NCBI GenBank assembly: GCA_014607495.2
Contig: CP053156.1
Coordinates: 14,818,001-14,882,000 of the forward strand
Origin: Carposina sasakii
Taxonomy: Eukaryota; Arthropoda; Insecta; Lepidoptera; Carposinidae
Reading direction: 5' to 3'
Length of the DNA: 64,000 nucleotides
The notes below the pieces were generated by a model, which was given only the letters and a program-made list of their open reading frames with translations, made no database searches and had not been told where the DNA came from. A program made the translations under genes and the position numbers. Every line of letters begins with the position of its first letter. Position 1 is the stretch's first letter. Shown here one piece after another: positions 21,336 through 32,039 of the stretch.

Positions 21336-21589
21336 TCGTCTTCAGCCTATTGCAGTCCACTGCTGGACGTAGGCCTCCCCAGGGCACGCCACAAGGCTAC
21401 TGCCACAGGGGGGTTTTGCCCATAGTCACCACGCTGGGTAAGCGGGTTGGTGACCACAGTGTGACTTTCGGACTATGTTGTCAGCATGGGAGGCGCTGGA
21501 GCCCGCCTCTCGGAAACCCTTAATCCCTCGTACGATACCCACGGGCAGCAGGGGGTGGTATAAACTCTACTCTGCCGGCACCACGCGGC
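21336..21589 (-). mobile_element. R-family short retroelement
   Basis: Minus-strand copy with the same parts as 19756-20009. It faces the plus-strand copy at 21936-22196, with a Penelope-like tail between them. Confidence 0.75.
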
Positions 21590-21765
21590 TAATGGCCACG
21601 CTGTTAGTACCTAGGTACGAGTATCCGTGTACGGACATTCGGACATATACACACGTCTGTGTTAACAAAATAAGGTAGCGAGAACTGCAGGATCATAAAG
21701 AAGATACTACAGCCTTGTTTAATATACAGTACAAATCTGGTACATTTCTTTAAATATACATATAG

Positions 21766-21903
21766 TCTTGCATGCTAGGTGCTCGGATCTGATTTCTTGT
21801 GTTATTGTAGGTAGTGCAAGTGCTTGTTTCGCAGTTATGAGTTATCAGATCCGCGGGTCAGTGGAGGGTGTAGGGCCCGGTGGTGGGCGCACCCGTAGTG
21901 AAC
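21766..21903 (+). mobile_element. Penelope-like 3' tail
   Basis: Starts CTTGCATGCTAGGTGCTCGG and ends GGGCGCACCCGTAGTGAA; 5'-truncated within the tail, subfamily 1. Confidence 0.85.
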
Positions 21904-21935
21904 AAATAGTCTCGTTTATTATAATTTTTGCACGT

Positions 21936-22196
21936 GCCGCGTGGTGCCGGCAGAGTAGAATTCGTACCACCCCGTGTCCGCCCGTGGGTATCGTACGAGA
22001 TGATTAAGGGTTTCCAGGAGGTGGGCAGCAGCGCCTCCCGTGTTGACAACATAGTCCAAAATACAAACTGCGGTCACCAACCCGCCTGCCCAGCGTGGTG
22101 ACTATGGGCAAATACCCCCCATGGCAGTCTTGTGGCGTGCCCCGGGGGAGGCCTACGTCCAGCAGTGGACTGTAATAGGCTGATGATGATGATGAT
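21936..22196 (+). mobile_element. R-family short retroelement, most complete
   Basis: Runs from GCCGCGTGGTGCCGGCAGAG to CCAGCAGTGGACTGTAATAG with a (TGA)n tail (22181-22194). It is the best representative of the family in the window (also 51285). No RNA polymerase III boxes were recognised with confidence. Confidence 0.75.
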
Positions 22197-22410
22197 TATA
22201 ATTTTTGCATAAAAATTTTATAAATCACAAGTTAAGAAGTTTTGTAAAGACCAAGTTATTTTTTTGTGTACCTGACAATTTTAATTTTTCTTGACTACTT
22301 TTTTCGATTTTATTCACGTCTGTCTTTAGATAACAATTTTATTTTGAGTCATTTCTTAAAACTATTTAAAAAATATCTACCTACTTATTGAAAATTTACG
22401 TATTTATCTT

Positions 22411-22560
22411 TACTAGTGGATGCCCGTGACTCCGTCCGCGTCCACTGTAGTCCACTACAGAAAAAACAAAATGTCGAAATTATGCGGAATAAAAACATTT
22501 TCCTGGGATAAAAAGTAGCTTATATGTTAAGTGGGACCTGTCACAATACATATATTATTT
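22411..22560 (-). mobile_element. Helitron-like 3' end
   Basis: Begins ACTAGTGGATGCCCGTGAC, the reverse complement of the family's 3' end (...GTCCACTAGT), and contains GGATAAAAAGTAGC and GTGGGACCTGTCACAA. Diverged and truncated. Confidence 0.65.
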
Positions 22561-22911
22561 CGATATATCTCACAGGGATTATTTATTACAAATTTTAGAG
22601 ATATTTAACTTCTTCAAATGCCTCAACAGATTGTAGCTCTCTTGTAAATGAGGCTTTATACAAATGCGTCGTCCAAAGTAAGGTCGTTTCCCGTCAAACT
22701 CCAGAGACATGAGTGCCAGCTCCCTCGCAATCAGTCCCTTCCTTTTTATTGTAATGAAACTTGAGCTTTTTGTCTATCCCCTGTAATGAGCGACGGAGAT
22801 TACTGAATGTATAACAGTAGGTACTACATATATTTGATAGCATGCCCTATAGAAAGAAATGAGAATTAAAGAACTTATTTATTCAGCATTTACACGCATT
22901 ACACAACGTAA
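22561..22911. other. Upstream of the Penelope-like ORF; nothing recognised
   Basis: No reverse-transcriptase motif upstream of DGLAMGSP could be read here in any frame, so the element seems 5'-truncated near 22900. Confidence 0.5.
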
Positions 22912-24015
22912 TACAATCAAATAGAAAAATTTTGTTATCGGAACACCTATTATTTACAGAAGGATGGTTTGGCTATGGGTTCTCCGTTGTCACCGTTTCT
23001 TGCAGAAATTTTTATGGATTGGTATGAAAATAAGTTTATAGTTAACAATAGTAAGATAAAATATTATTTTAGATATGTAGATGATGTTATCTTGTGTTGG
23101 ACAGGCTCAGTGAGACAGTTTCATGTTTTTGTCAAAAAAATTAATACCAAGCATGCCAAAATTAAATTCAAAATTGAAGAAGAAGTTAATAATAGCATAA
23201 ATTTTTTGGATTTAACTATATCAAGATTAGATAAATTTCATGATTTTGCTGTATACCGGAAACCTACCCATACAGATGTCACAATACCGGTTGATTCTTT
23301 CCACCCATGGCAACATAAATTAGCGGCTTATAAGTCTATGATACATAGACTGGTAACTTTACCGCTTAACAATTACAATTATAATAAAGAATTTAATACC
23401 ATTGTTCAAATTGCCAGATCTAATGGGTACAGTCCTCAATTAATTTATAATCTGGTCAATAAAAAGGAAAACATTTTGGTTAAACAAATGTTATACCCTA
23501 AAGTTGATCAGATTCAAAAACCATACACTGGTAGTTTGACATATTATGGAGGTTTTTCAGAAAAATTATCTAAATTATTAAAAAAAGAAGACATGTTTGT
23601 GGCGTTTAGGACTTATAATTCATTACAAAAGTTAATTAACACAAAACAAAAGTTGGAACTTAAAAAGAAATCAGGTGTATACCAGTTGAAGTGTGATGAA
23701 TGTGATGCTTGTTACATTGGACAAACTGGTCGCAGTTTTAATGTTCGATACAAGGAACATATATCAGCTTTTAGAAATGGTAATCCTAATAAATCCAACT
23801 TTGCCGAACATTTACTCCAGGCGGGCCACTCCCTGGCAGATAATAATGAGTTAAGAATTCTACATGTTGCAGATAAAGGCATCCGTCTGTCTATTTTAGA
23901 AAAACTAGAAATTATGAAAGCAAAATTTTCAGGTATTAATTTGGTAAATAATCAAATAGATTTTGTAAACACTAGCCCAGTTTTGGCTGCAATCTGTCAA
24001 TGTCAAAGTCAATAG
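22912..24015 (+). CDS. Penelope-like reverse transcriptase/GIY-YIG endonuclease, 5'-truncated
   Basis: An open frame follows a stop at 22909-22911; no real start exists, as the N-terminal part is missing. Motifs (residues counted from 22969): GMGSP-type box LAMGSPLSPFLAEIFM (2-16), catalytic YVDD (36-39) and the INFLDL block typical of reverse transcriptases. Then comes a GIY-YIG endonuclease: GVY (236-238), CxxCxxC (242-248), YIG (249-251), GR..NVR (254-260), KEH and N277. This order, with the endonuclease C-terminal, defines classic Penelope-like elements, which copy their RNA at a nick made by the endonuclease. The frame is intact from 22912 to the stop, suggesting a fairly young copy. The ribozyme-like fold and tail follow 280 bases downstream. 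Confidence 0.9.
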   Translation, partial: YNQIEKFCYRNTYYLQKDGLAMGSPLSPFLAEIFMDWYENKFIVNNSKIKYYFRYVDDVILCWTGSVRQFHVFVKKINTKHAKIKFKIEEEVNNSINFLDLTISRLDKFHDFAVYRKPTHTDVTIPVDSFHPWQHKLAAYKSMIHRLVTLPLNNYNYNKEFNTIVQIARSNGYSPQLIYNLVNKKENILVKQMLYPKVDQIQKPYTGSLTYYGGFSEKLSKLLKKEDMFVAFRTYNSLQKLINTKQKLELKKKSGVYQLKCDECDACYIGQTGRSFNVRYKEHISAFRNGNPNKSNFAEHLLQAGHSLADNNELRILHVADKGIRLSILEKLEIMKAKFSGINLVNNQIDFVNTSPVLAAICQCQSQ

Positions 24016-24297
24016 GATCGGACAAAGGTAATGACTTTGTCGTACAGCCTTGATATGGTCTTTTTTTATATATATTTAATATTATTATAAATTTATTTTT
24101 CTTCTAATAATTTAACAATTAATAACTAATGTATATTTTTAATAATTATTTATCTATAATAATTTTACATTTCTAAACTAATATGTAGGTATTAACATTT
24201 ATTTTTTTATGTTGATTGAGGGTATAAAAATGATTTGCAATACATTGGTTTTAGTTGTTAGTTAGTTGGTTCGGTAGATAGAACTAACATGGAAAAC

Positions 24298-24342
24298 TAA
24301 TCCTGATGATGCCACGGGTGTTGGCGAAACATATGTCGATTA
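24298..24342 (+). ncRNA. Hammerhead-ribozyme-like fold of the Penelope-like element
   Basis: Stem I TAATC (24298-24302) pairs with GATTA (24338-24342) and may extend with GAAAAC (24293-24298 area) against GGTTTTC (24354-24360) across an internal loop. Core CTGATGA (24303-24309), one extra T (24310), stem II GCCA/TGGC, GAAA (24326-24329), then C-ATAT-G and GTC at the expected cut site before 24338. Differences from 16402 fall in the stem II loop, in the variable core base (T/G) and at the cut-site base (C/A), all positions that the fold tolerates. Confidence 0.75.
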
Positions 24343-24510
24343 AAATTTTAATTGGTTTTCGGATTAGCAGCTATGTATTTATGGTTGCATGCTAGGTGCT
24401 TGGATCTGGCTTCTCGTTGCGACTGTAGTGTTTTGTGTTCGTGATCATGAGTAGGCAGATCCGAGGGTCAGCGGAGGGTATAGGGCCCGGTGGTGGGCGA
24501 TCCCTCAATA
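24343..24510 (+). mobile_element. Penelope-like 3' tail of the coding copy
   Basis: GGATTAGCAGCTATGTATTT then TTGCATGCTAGGTGCTTGG, ending GGGCGATCCCTCAATAG: subfamily 2, as at 13400-13678. Confidence 0.85.
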
Positions 24511-25019
24511 GAGAAATAGAAAAAATCTGCTGGAAAAGAATTCAGCTCGGCATACTGCTGCAGACTAAAACAGATGGTCTGCTGCGTTGACTTACCTAGT
24601 CTCGTGTTAAAAGCAAGAAAAGTAATTGTAGCGTTAAGCCAAATGCTACGATGTTCGTAGCTTACTATTGAGAACCTGTCTACAAAATTTGAGACTCATA
24701 ATCATGTTAGTGTAAGACTATTTTACCTATCGCCAAATCCATACAAAGTATTATTATAAATACGGCTATACTGCGCGAACTATTTATCTATATATTTTTA
24801 ATTGCTTTTGATACAGCGTAGCGAGCATTTTAATCTTTTCACTATTTGGACTCAATTTTACTAGAAGTACTCCGATGTTAAAGATTTTTTTTTACAACAT
24901 ATACACATAGTTGTGTTCCAAAAAACGAGATCGCCAGAACTGCAGAATCGCGAATGACATCCTACATCCTCACTTAACATGGCGAGGTTAGATGTAAGAT
25001 CAGTAACAAGGTCTAGTAG
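24511..25019. other. No clear feature
   Basis: 24905-24965 resembles the short repeat at 29525 (CAGAACTGCAGAATCGCGAA). Nothing else recognised. Confidence 0.4.
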
Positions 25020-25112
25020 AGATAAGCTTGCCATTGTACATGCATCTCTTCTTTATGTTGTATGCCATATTTCTTTTTGTGTATGTGCAATAAAGAATAA
25101 AGAAAGAATAAA
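25020..25112 (+). repeat. LINE 3' end with polyadenylation signal
   Basis: GATAAGCTTGCCATTGTACA ... TGTATGTGCAATAAAGAATA repeats at 54180-54275. AATAAA followed by A-rich tail suggests the 3' end of a non-LTR retrotransposon. Confidence 0.6.
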
Positions 25113-25222
25113 GTTTCTAGTTCAACGTTTAACAGACATGGTTGCAATACACAGAAAGAGATACTCGTACTAGTACAGTAGACAATTTTTAGTGAAGGCT
25201 TACATCAGCACAGGAAATCCCA

Positions 25223-25646
25223 ACTAATATTATAAATGCGAAAGTAACTCTGTCTGTCTGTCTGTCTGTCTGTCTGTTACGCTTTCCCGCTTAAACCTCG
25301 CAACCGATTTTGATGAAATTTGGTACAGACAATCTTTAGACCCTGAGACAGAACATAGGCTACTTTTTATTTCGAAAAAAAGGGATGAAGGGGTGAAATA
25401 AGGGTTGAAAGTTAGTATGCAAGTTCGTCAATATGTAATAAAATTGTAACGGGTCGATGTTTGTGCACGCTAATTTCTGAAACGGCTAAACCGATTTCGA
25501 TGCAGTTTTTAGGAATATACATTGTGACAGGTCCCACTTAGTCTTAACATATAGGCTACTTTTTATCCCGGGAAAAGGTTTTATCCCGGATAATTTCGAC
25601 TTTGTTTTTTCCACAGTCCACGCGGACGGAGTCGCGGGCGTCCACT
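25223..25646 (+). mobile_element. Helitron-like non-autonomous element
   Basis: Starts CTAATATTATAAATGCGAAAG, with a TCTG microsatellite (25252-25277), then ACCGATTTTGATGAAATTTG. The 3' end has the hairpin CGCGGACGGAGTCGCGGG followed by CGTCCACTATA, near the CTAG expected at Helitron ends. It contains the uninterrupted TTAACATATAGGCTAC (25544-25559) that serves as the empty-site reference for 32279-32585. Confidence 0.75.
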
Positions 25647-25684
25647 ATACTATATAAACAGACAGATTGCTTACATGCTAGATA

Positions 25685-26057
25685 CAGAATGATTTTTGGT
25701 CGTCAACGTTCCCGAAAACCACGAAATCTCATCATCACGATCATTTTTCTCCATGGAAGCATACCTGGTGAGTGTCTGATTCCCAAGATATTAGGGTCCA
25801 AAGTTGAGTAAATAGACTGCGTTTTTCTGCATAAACGCACATAGTCGCGCGTTGCAAGATTTTTTCACGAGAAATATCTGTCTATGAAAAAACTGCCATA
25901 AACACTGGACACTATAAATTTCGTCAGATCAAGTAATAAAAAATAAAAAATCATAAAAAAATTACATGTTTCCCAGCATTTTTTTGGCATAAACTTACTT
26001 TATTTGATCTATAGATTAGCACCCTTCGTTAAGGGTGGCAACGAAAAAAACACCCTG
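25685..26057 (+). mobile_element. M2 MITE
   Basis: CAGAATGATTTTTGGTCGTC at the left, GGCAACGAAAAAAACACCCTG at the right, TA on both sides. 373 bp, non-coding. Confidence 0.85.
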
Positions 26058-26059
26058 TA

Positions 26060-26580
26060 TAAACCATTTAGTAAATGAAAAAACAATACGAACACAATAT
26101 CACGTAACAGCATATTGAAAATTTCATTCCCTGACCTGACTATACAAAATCACTAATAGAAGTGCCGTTTTTTCGAATTGAGATAAACACATAATTACAG
26201 TATCTGCTATATTTAAGAAAAATATTTATATAAACATTTTTATTATGTGTTGTTTGTTTTTTATTTTTCTTGTTGATTGCATTAGCACAGGATTAAACAA
26301 TGTGGATTAACTGAAAAATAAAACAAATAAAACAAACATCAGCCTATTGTTTTCTCTGTTTTATTTAAAAACTATATCCTGGATAATGGACAAAAATCAC
26401 ACAATCCCCTATTAAATTGAATAGTGTTACAAAATTAAATGTTCCGGAAATAGTTGTGCGAAGGGTCCCATAGGAAATAGGAAATGAAAATGTCAAAAGC
26501 AACAAGCTATTTTTAATACAGCTTTGATCCGAGATCTTTGCATTCTGCTCTCAAGTAATATTATTTGTATAAATAAGAGT
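26060..26580. other. No recognisable feature
   Basis: AT-rich; no ORF or known repeat seen. Confidence 0.45.
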
Positions 26581-26582
26581 TC

Positions 26583-26805
26583 TTCTATGCTGCACTGGGA
26601 GTGAAAAAAAAATTTATAATACAGCTGCTTCTCTTCCCGGGCATACTGTACAAGTCAGTAGAGGGACAAGAAGGGTTTTGGTGTTTTGTAGGCGATGGGC
26701 TGACCACCTGTCACTACTAACCGAACTTGTACGTCTCAACTATACCCTCAAAATCAGAAGTGGCACCATGTGGTTCTATCGGCCCTTGGTGGTCTGCATG
26801 TATGT
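26583..26805 (+). mobile_element. Q-family short retroelement copy
   Basis: Closely matches 14218-14475 (GCTTCTCTTCCCGGGCAT, TTGTAGGCGATGGGCTGACC, GAAGTGGCACCATGTGG) but lacks most of the CCCCGTAAGGG part before the GTAT tail. Confidence 0.65.
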
Positions 26806-27455
26806 ATATATTTATTCGAATCTATATATTTTATTTTTATTTTATTTGACTTCAATCTACTAATTTTATGTAAACAATCTTATAATAGGTATGTGACCCT
26901 GGAAGTTTATTCATATTCTTTATTGGACACACAGAAAATATAAAAAATCATTTAAACTTTAATAATTAAATGTCCCGTGAATTAACAAAGTCGCTGCTTT
27001 TAATAAAGTGACAGCAAAATTATCCAACAAAATATTTTCATACAAAGAAATGTAATGTAATGTGTTATTATCTAGGTATTATTTGAGTAAATAATAAATA
27101 TCTCTCTGAGTAACCAGTCGAAATAGAGATAGCCAATTACTTTGTGGCAATATATTTATGAAATGTAAGCAGAGAGCACTCATAAATAATGAGAAAAACT
27201 GTTGCTTGGGAACTGGGAATAAACTGAATTAACAAACAATATGATGTTGATTCAAGAAGTACTTTTAATTACTGTTATTCGAGGGAACAAGCTACAAGCT
27301 AGCAACTTGTCACTGACAATGTACATCTGTCCTCGCTATGCTAAACGTCACTGTAGGATCTCCTGTACGATCTTGTTGTTCAGAAGTTATGAGCGTACTT
27401 ACATTTCGGCGTTTCATTTTTATTTATACAGAAGATCAAACTAACTATCTAACTA
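26806..27455. other. Mostly unrecognised
   Basis: 27325-27372 is a fragment of the short repeat described at 29525 (CTATGCTAAACGTCACTGTAGG). No gene seen. Confidence 0.4.
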
Positions 27456-27457
27456 TA

Positions 27458-27834
27458 CAAGGTGATTTTTGGTCGTCAACGTTCCCGAAAACTACGGAAT
27501 CTCCTCATCATCACGATCATTTTTCTCCATGGAAGCATACCTGGGAAGTGTCTGGTTTCCAAAATATTAGGGTCCAAAGTTGAGTAAATAGACTGCGTTT
27601 TTCTGCATAAATGCACATAGACGCGCGTAGCAGGATTTTTTCACGAAATATAATTAATATCTGTCTATAAAAAAACTAACATAAACACTAGACACTATAA
27701 ATTTCGCACGATCAAGGAATTTTAATTTAAAAAAAATAAAAAAAAATTCCCAGCATTTTTTTTGGCATAAACTTACTTTATTTCATGTATAGAATACGTA
27801 CCCTTCGTTAAAGGTGGCCACAAAAAACACCCTG
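27458..27834 (+). mobile_element. M2 MITE, full length
   Basis: Ends CAAGGTGATTTTTGGTCGTC and GGTGGCCACAAAAAACACCCTG class, TA both sides (27456-27457, 27835-27836). Nearly identical to 32279-32585 except for ~70 extra bases around 27690-27755. Confidence 0.85.
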
Positions 27835-27839
27835 TATAG

Positions 27840-29074
27840 AAGATTCAATTCAATTTTCGTTAATGGCCACAATTGTGTCGGGCACAATGATTCCGCCATA
27901 TATAGAAGATGCGAAAGTCTGTTTTGTTTGTTGTTTGTTTTGTTTGTCACCTGTTCACGCTCAATTTACTTTTTAAGCATAATACTCGTAGTGCGAAAAA
28001 GGATATTGGCTTCACGAGTATTATGTTCATGTGGACAAAGCCGCGGACAATAGCTTATTGCTAATATTTCCTCTAACAAGTTTTTTTATAAATACAAAGA
28101 AAAACATACAAAACGACAATCTTGACAAATGCCATAATGCCATAATATTATTATTATATTTTTTTCGTGCATATTTTATACCGAAATTCCCGGAATAACC
28201 GCAATCTTCAAATTCCTAAAAGAAAATATAAAAGTGTTTTCATTAATTTCCACGTGGATGTCCATCAAGACGTTCGTGAAACAATAACAGAATAAAAACG
28301 TACATTGGCTATAAATAAATTTCTTGGAGATAGATTTTTTTATTACCAAAATTACCTAACTTAATTATTGTCGTGCGTAGTTTCACAAGAATACATCAGC
28401 TGCATCTCCTTCCGTGCATGTCGAGTGTATCGATATGTCATGAGAAGCCTACGTCCAGCAGGAGACTGCAATAGACTGACGATAGATAGACTCAGCATAT
28501 AGATACTGTGCTATGTAAGCTACACTGGTCTATATTAATATCGTTTCCTCTTTGTTCTTACTTCTCGGTTATTTCTCAATCCACGCGACACTAGGGGGAA
28601 TAAACAACCGGCCACGAGACGCCGGCGTCCGCTGTAAATGCTGGAAACTCTGGAATTCTAGCTTCAACAACTATTTCTTCAAACCCCCTACCATTGTACT
28701 TCATGTCGTATATTTGCTGGTGGCTTTATCTTTGACAATACCTTTGTCTGTTTTGGCACAAGAAAATATTATTATTTTAAGTATATACAGATTCTGAAGT
28801 CACACTTTGACTTTACCTCGCGACTGTTTTTAAAAATTATTCTAATGCTAACAGCGCAAAAAATACTATAGTGCACAATATTTTTTTATTATTATTAGGG
28901 TATCTGGTAATCGAGAAAGACAATAAGGCTAGTTGAAAGTCCTTTATTATTATTATTTATGATATTTTTACTAGTTTATTCTAGAACTTTGTTAACTTTG
29001 TCCTTAATTGCAGGTCTGACCTACCCTGCGTCAGCGTCACTCTTTGAAAATGATGTAATACATTTCCCAGTTCA
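27840..29074. other. No gene identified
   Basis: 28385-28485 holds fragments of two dispersed repeats (CATCAGCTGCATCTCCTTC and CCTACGTCCAGCAGG). An 81-codon ORF at 28552-28797 has hydrophobic stretches but no recognisable identity. Confidence 0.4.
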
Positions 29075-29187
29075 GGTGCTTCCATGGCCAGAAAACGATG
29101 ATCGTGAAATGATGCTAGGAGATATTCGTGAAGCTTTGTGCGCAGGGAACGTTGACGGACCAAAAACGACCAAAAATCACACTGTAT
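29075..29187 (-). mobile_element. Diverged M2 end
   Basis: Minus strand carries CAGTGTGATTTTTGGTCG, CGTCAACGTTCCC and ACGATCATCGTTTTC, an old M2 left end; the rest is missing. Confidence 0.55.
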
Positions 29188-29335
29188 AGTAAGACTCTCA
29201 TCTGGCCCGCTATGTTAAATGTGCCTGTGGCATCTCCTTCGTGATTTTACAGTTTTAGCTACACCATTTTAGGAACACAGCCATGTTTATATGTATATAT
29301 ACGTCATGAAGCATTTCTTTTATTATATATATATT

Positions 29336-29490
29336 ACTAGCGACCCGCCCCGGCTTCGCACGGGTGCAGTGCTGATCCTATATATAAACAAAAAACCACA
29401 TCAAAATCCCTTCCCTAGTTTGAAAGATCTAAGCAAACATACGGACGGACAGACAGCGGCAAGCGAATTTGTTTTATAATCGTCGTCAGT
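29336..29490 (-). mobile_element. Second Helitron-like family, 3' end
   Basis: ACTAGCGACCCGCCCCGGCT followed by TCGCACGGG is a terminal sequence seen in many arthropod genomes. The GC-rich hairpin potential beside CTAG agrees with a Helitron-type end. Only the terminal ~150 bases are recognisable. Confidence 0.45.
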
Positions 29491-29524
29491 CTGGCGCCGG
29501 CGCATCGCGTTAGTTTTCTACAAG

Positions 29525-29640
29525 AATCGACTGATATTTTACATCTGGCCTCACTATACTAAATGCAGTTGTGTGGTCTCCATGATCCTATAGTTCTGGC
29601 TACCCCAGTTCGAGAATACAGATACATACCTATACATACA
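29525..29640 (+). repeat. Short dispersed repeat
   Basis: CTGGCCTCACTATACTAAATG ... GATCCTATAGTTCTGGC ... CCAGTTCGAGAATACAGA. Pieces of the same family lie at 6850, 10172, 24905, 27325, 29200-29300, 33225 (inverted), 40845 (inverted), 49555 and 56165. Origin unknown, possibly a LINE 3' region. Confidence 0.55.
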
Positions 29641-29651
29641 TACATACATTC

Positions 29652-29876
29652 ACACACTTCACAACACATTGACCTAGTCCCACACTAAGATCCCTAAGGT
29701 CTTGTGTCGTGGGTACTAGGCAACGGTATATAAATATATAGGTAAGTATAGAAACATCCATGACTCGGAAACAAACATCATATTCATCACATCAATGTTT
29801 GCACCTACCGGGATTCGAACCCAGGACCTATGGCGTCGCAGGCAGGGTCACCACCAACTACACCAATCGGCCGTCA
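29652..29876 (-). mobile_element. tRNA-derived SINE, family S
   Basis: Intact minus-strand copy: GGCCGATTGGTGTAGTTGG, GGTTCGAATCCCGGTAGGTG, and end GACCTTAGGGATCTTAGTGT. ORFs of ~75 codons across it are chance products. Confidence 0.85.
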
Positions 29877-30204
29877 GATGTGAAGGTAGGGAAACCAAAT
29901 TGCCGCCAGGTCGACGCCCAGGCAACGCTTTGGGTTTCCACGACACGTCATACGTTTCGCGTACTTATCAATCCAATTTTGAAATAATTAGGCTACCTGG
30001 TAATTGGGAAAGAGAACTAATAATATAGAGATAAAGAAATATTTTAATTATCTACAATTTATAAAGAACAAAATGAAACGCTTTCATTGGACTTACTTCA
30101 TGTCACATTAATAATAATTAATTACTGTTTCTTTTTGTTACGTATAATTGTAGTTGATTTTTTTGCGTATTAAATATTTTTGAGTGACAAAAGAGGACAT
30201 TAAA

Positions 30205-30365
30205 TAACATACATACATACATATAATCACGCCTTTATCCCTTACGGGGTAGGCAGAGCACCAAGGGTCGATAGAACCACATGGTGCCACTTCTGACTAA
30301 TTTTGAGGGTATAGTTGAGATATACAAATTAGATTCAACACCAAGACCCTCTTGTCCCTCTACTG
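30205..30365 (-). mobile_element. Q-family short retroelement copy
   Basis: Begins with the inverted GTAT tail (ACATACATACATATAATCACG) and includes CCTTTATCCCTTACGGGG; truncated beyond AGACCCTCTTGTCCCTCTAC. Confidence 0.65.
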
Positions 30366-31117
30366 AACTAAGGTGTCGTATTATGATTTTAACCTAAATC
30401 GTTTGACCTAAGGTTCTTAAGGTTCTAAGTTCATATAGTGGTTAGGGCATAAATTGATTTGATATAAGTAGGTACGTGGATTTTTATTTTCGTTCAGTTG
30501 TTTATTCATCTTTCAATTACTAGTAGGTACTTTTTTTACTTTATTTTCGCATTTAAAATATTAGCAAGGATTTGGTACAGATCAAATGAGTAGGACAATG
30601 GTAAGGGTGACAAAGTGCAGTCACATTGATCAATCCCAGGTGCACCATCGATCCAGCACCTGCGGGATTAAGGTCTGAGCTGGCTTATCCAGAACTAATT
30701 GCCACTTCGCACGGGTAATAGATGAAAAACTGTAATTATGGAGGTGACGTGAGAATCACCAGAATCGTTAACTTGTTCTAGGTTTAACAGAAAGCATCAA
30801 TTGATCACATAGATTTAGGTATTGAAAGATGAGCCCTAAATAGACTAAAAATCCCAGGTCATACTCGTAAATCATTTATAGGCAAGTAGGATTAACATAA
30901 TAGTATTTTAGTTTGGTATGTATTTGAAAATCCTTTTTATTCAGAATATGGAATAATTCTCTATATATTTCAATTTGAACAGTTGGGTTGGAGGTAACTA
31001 AATAATTAAGAATATATTAATTACGTTTATACTTATAATATTCACTAAATGTATCTATTTATATAATATACATGTATAGATAGGTAAATAACTACGTTAG
31101 GTTTGCGCCGAAAAACA
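30366..31117. other. No recognisable feature
   Basis: A less AT-rich stretch at 30600-30740 has no ORF and no relation to other repeats in the window that I could see. Confidence 0.4.
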
Positions 31118-31119
31118 TA

Positions 31120-31591
31120 CAGGGTGTTTTTTTGTGGCCTCCTTTAACGAAGGGTACGTAAATTGCAATACTACTGAAATACTAAGTAAGTTAGTTATGC
31201 CAAAAATTATAAGCTTCACTGTTTACAAATGTTTACATTAGATGTTTGGGTCTCATTTTATTAAAAATATTTTTTAGAGTTATAAAGGGTTATGTATGAA
31301 ACAAATTTCTGATGTAATCGCACACCAAGTACTATGCGAAATTTATAGTGTCTAGTGTTTATGTTAGTTTTTTTTATAGACAGATATTAATTATTTTTCG
31401 TGAAAAGTGCTAATCCTGCTACGCGCGTCTATGTGCATTTATGCAGAAAAACGCAGTCTATTTACTCAACTTTGGACCCTAATATTTTGGAAACCAGACA
31501 CTTCCCAGGTATGCTTTCATGGAGAAAAATGATCGTGATGATGAGGAGATTCCGTAGTTTTCGGGAACGTTGACGACCAAAAATCATCCTG
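31120..31591 (-). mobile_element. M2 MITE, longest copy
   Basis: 472 bp, TA flanked (31118-31119, 31592-31593). It carries ~160 extra bases after the GTTAAAGGAGGCCACAAAAA end (31165-31330), so it may be closer to the parental element; still non-coding. Confidence 0.85.
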
Positions 31592-31593
31592 TA

Positions 31594-32035
31594 TACATAA
31601 CCGTTATATCCTCTCCAATTCTTCTATGAAAAATATCAAGTACACATTCCATATATCGTAGTTTACAACTTTTCCTCCAAATCTCCAATAACCGTAACAT
31701 TTAGAGAGTATACAGCCGCTGGATGGTGCTAGAAAAGCTGCGATCCAGCGGAGCACGTACTCAAGTTATTTATGTAGGGCATTCCTCAGCGCTGGATGCG
31801 CTTTACTTCATTTGCCGAGTCAATCGAGAAGAAGGATGATATGGAGCGATTACACGCTCCTGTCGCCGAGAAGGGACACCTTATCGAGGCATACAGTGGC
31901 TCTGGATTTATTGCTTGCAATGAGGATTTCAAATCCTTGAATTCTCTGCATTAGCAGTTTTTCCACCAGATGGCAAGGCCACCGATACAACCAAAACAAT
32001 TACACGACCACGGCTTTAGGAAGCTTAAGCTTGTA
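31594..32035. other. Unrecognised, relatively GC-rich stretch
   Basis: 31690-31960 is less AT-rich than its surroundings and contains GCGATCCAGCGGAGCACG, but it has no long ORF and no family I can name. Confidence 0.35.
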
Positions 32036-32039
32036 AAAA

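Noticed and set aside
21332..21678. ORFs rich in Pro/Gly/Arg
   Set aside because: They cross the R-family retroelement in the antisense direction.
29760..30028. Overlapping ORFs of 75 and 77 codons
   Set aside because: They lie mostly in the SINE at 29652-29876 and have no protein-like features.
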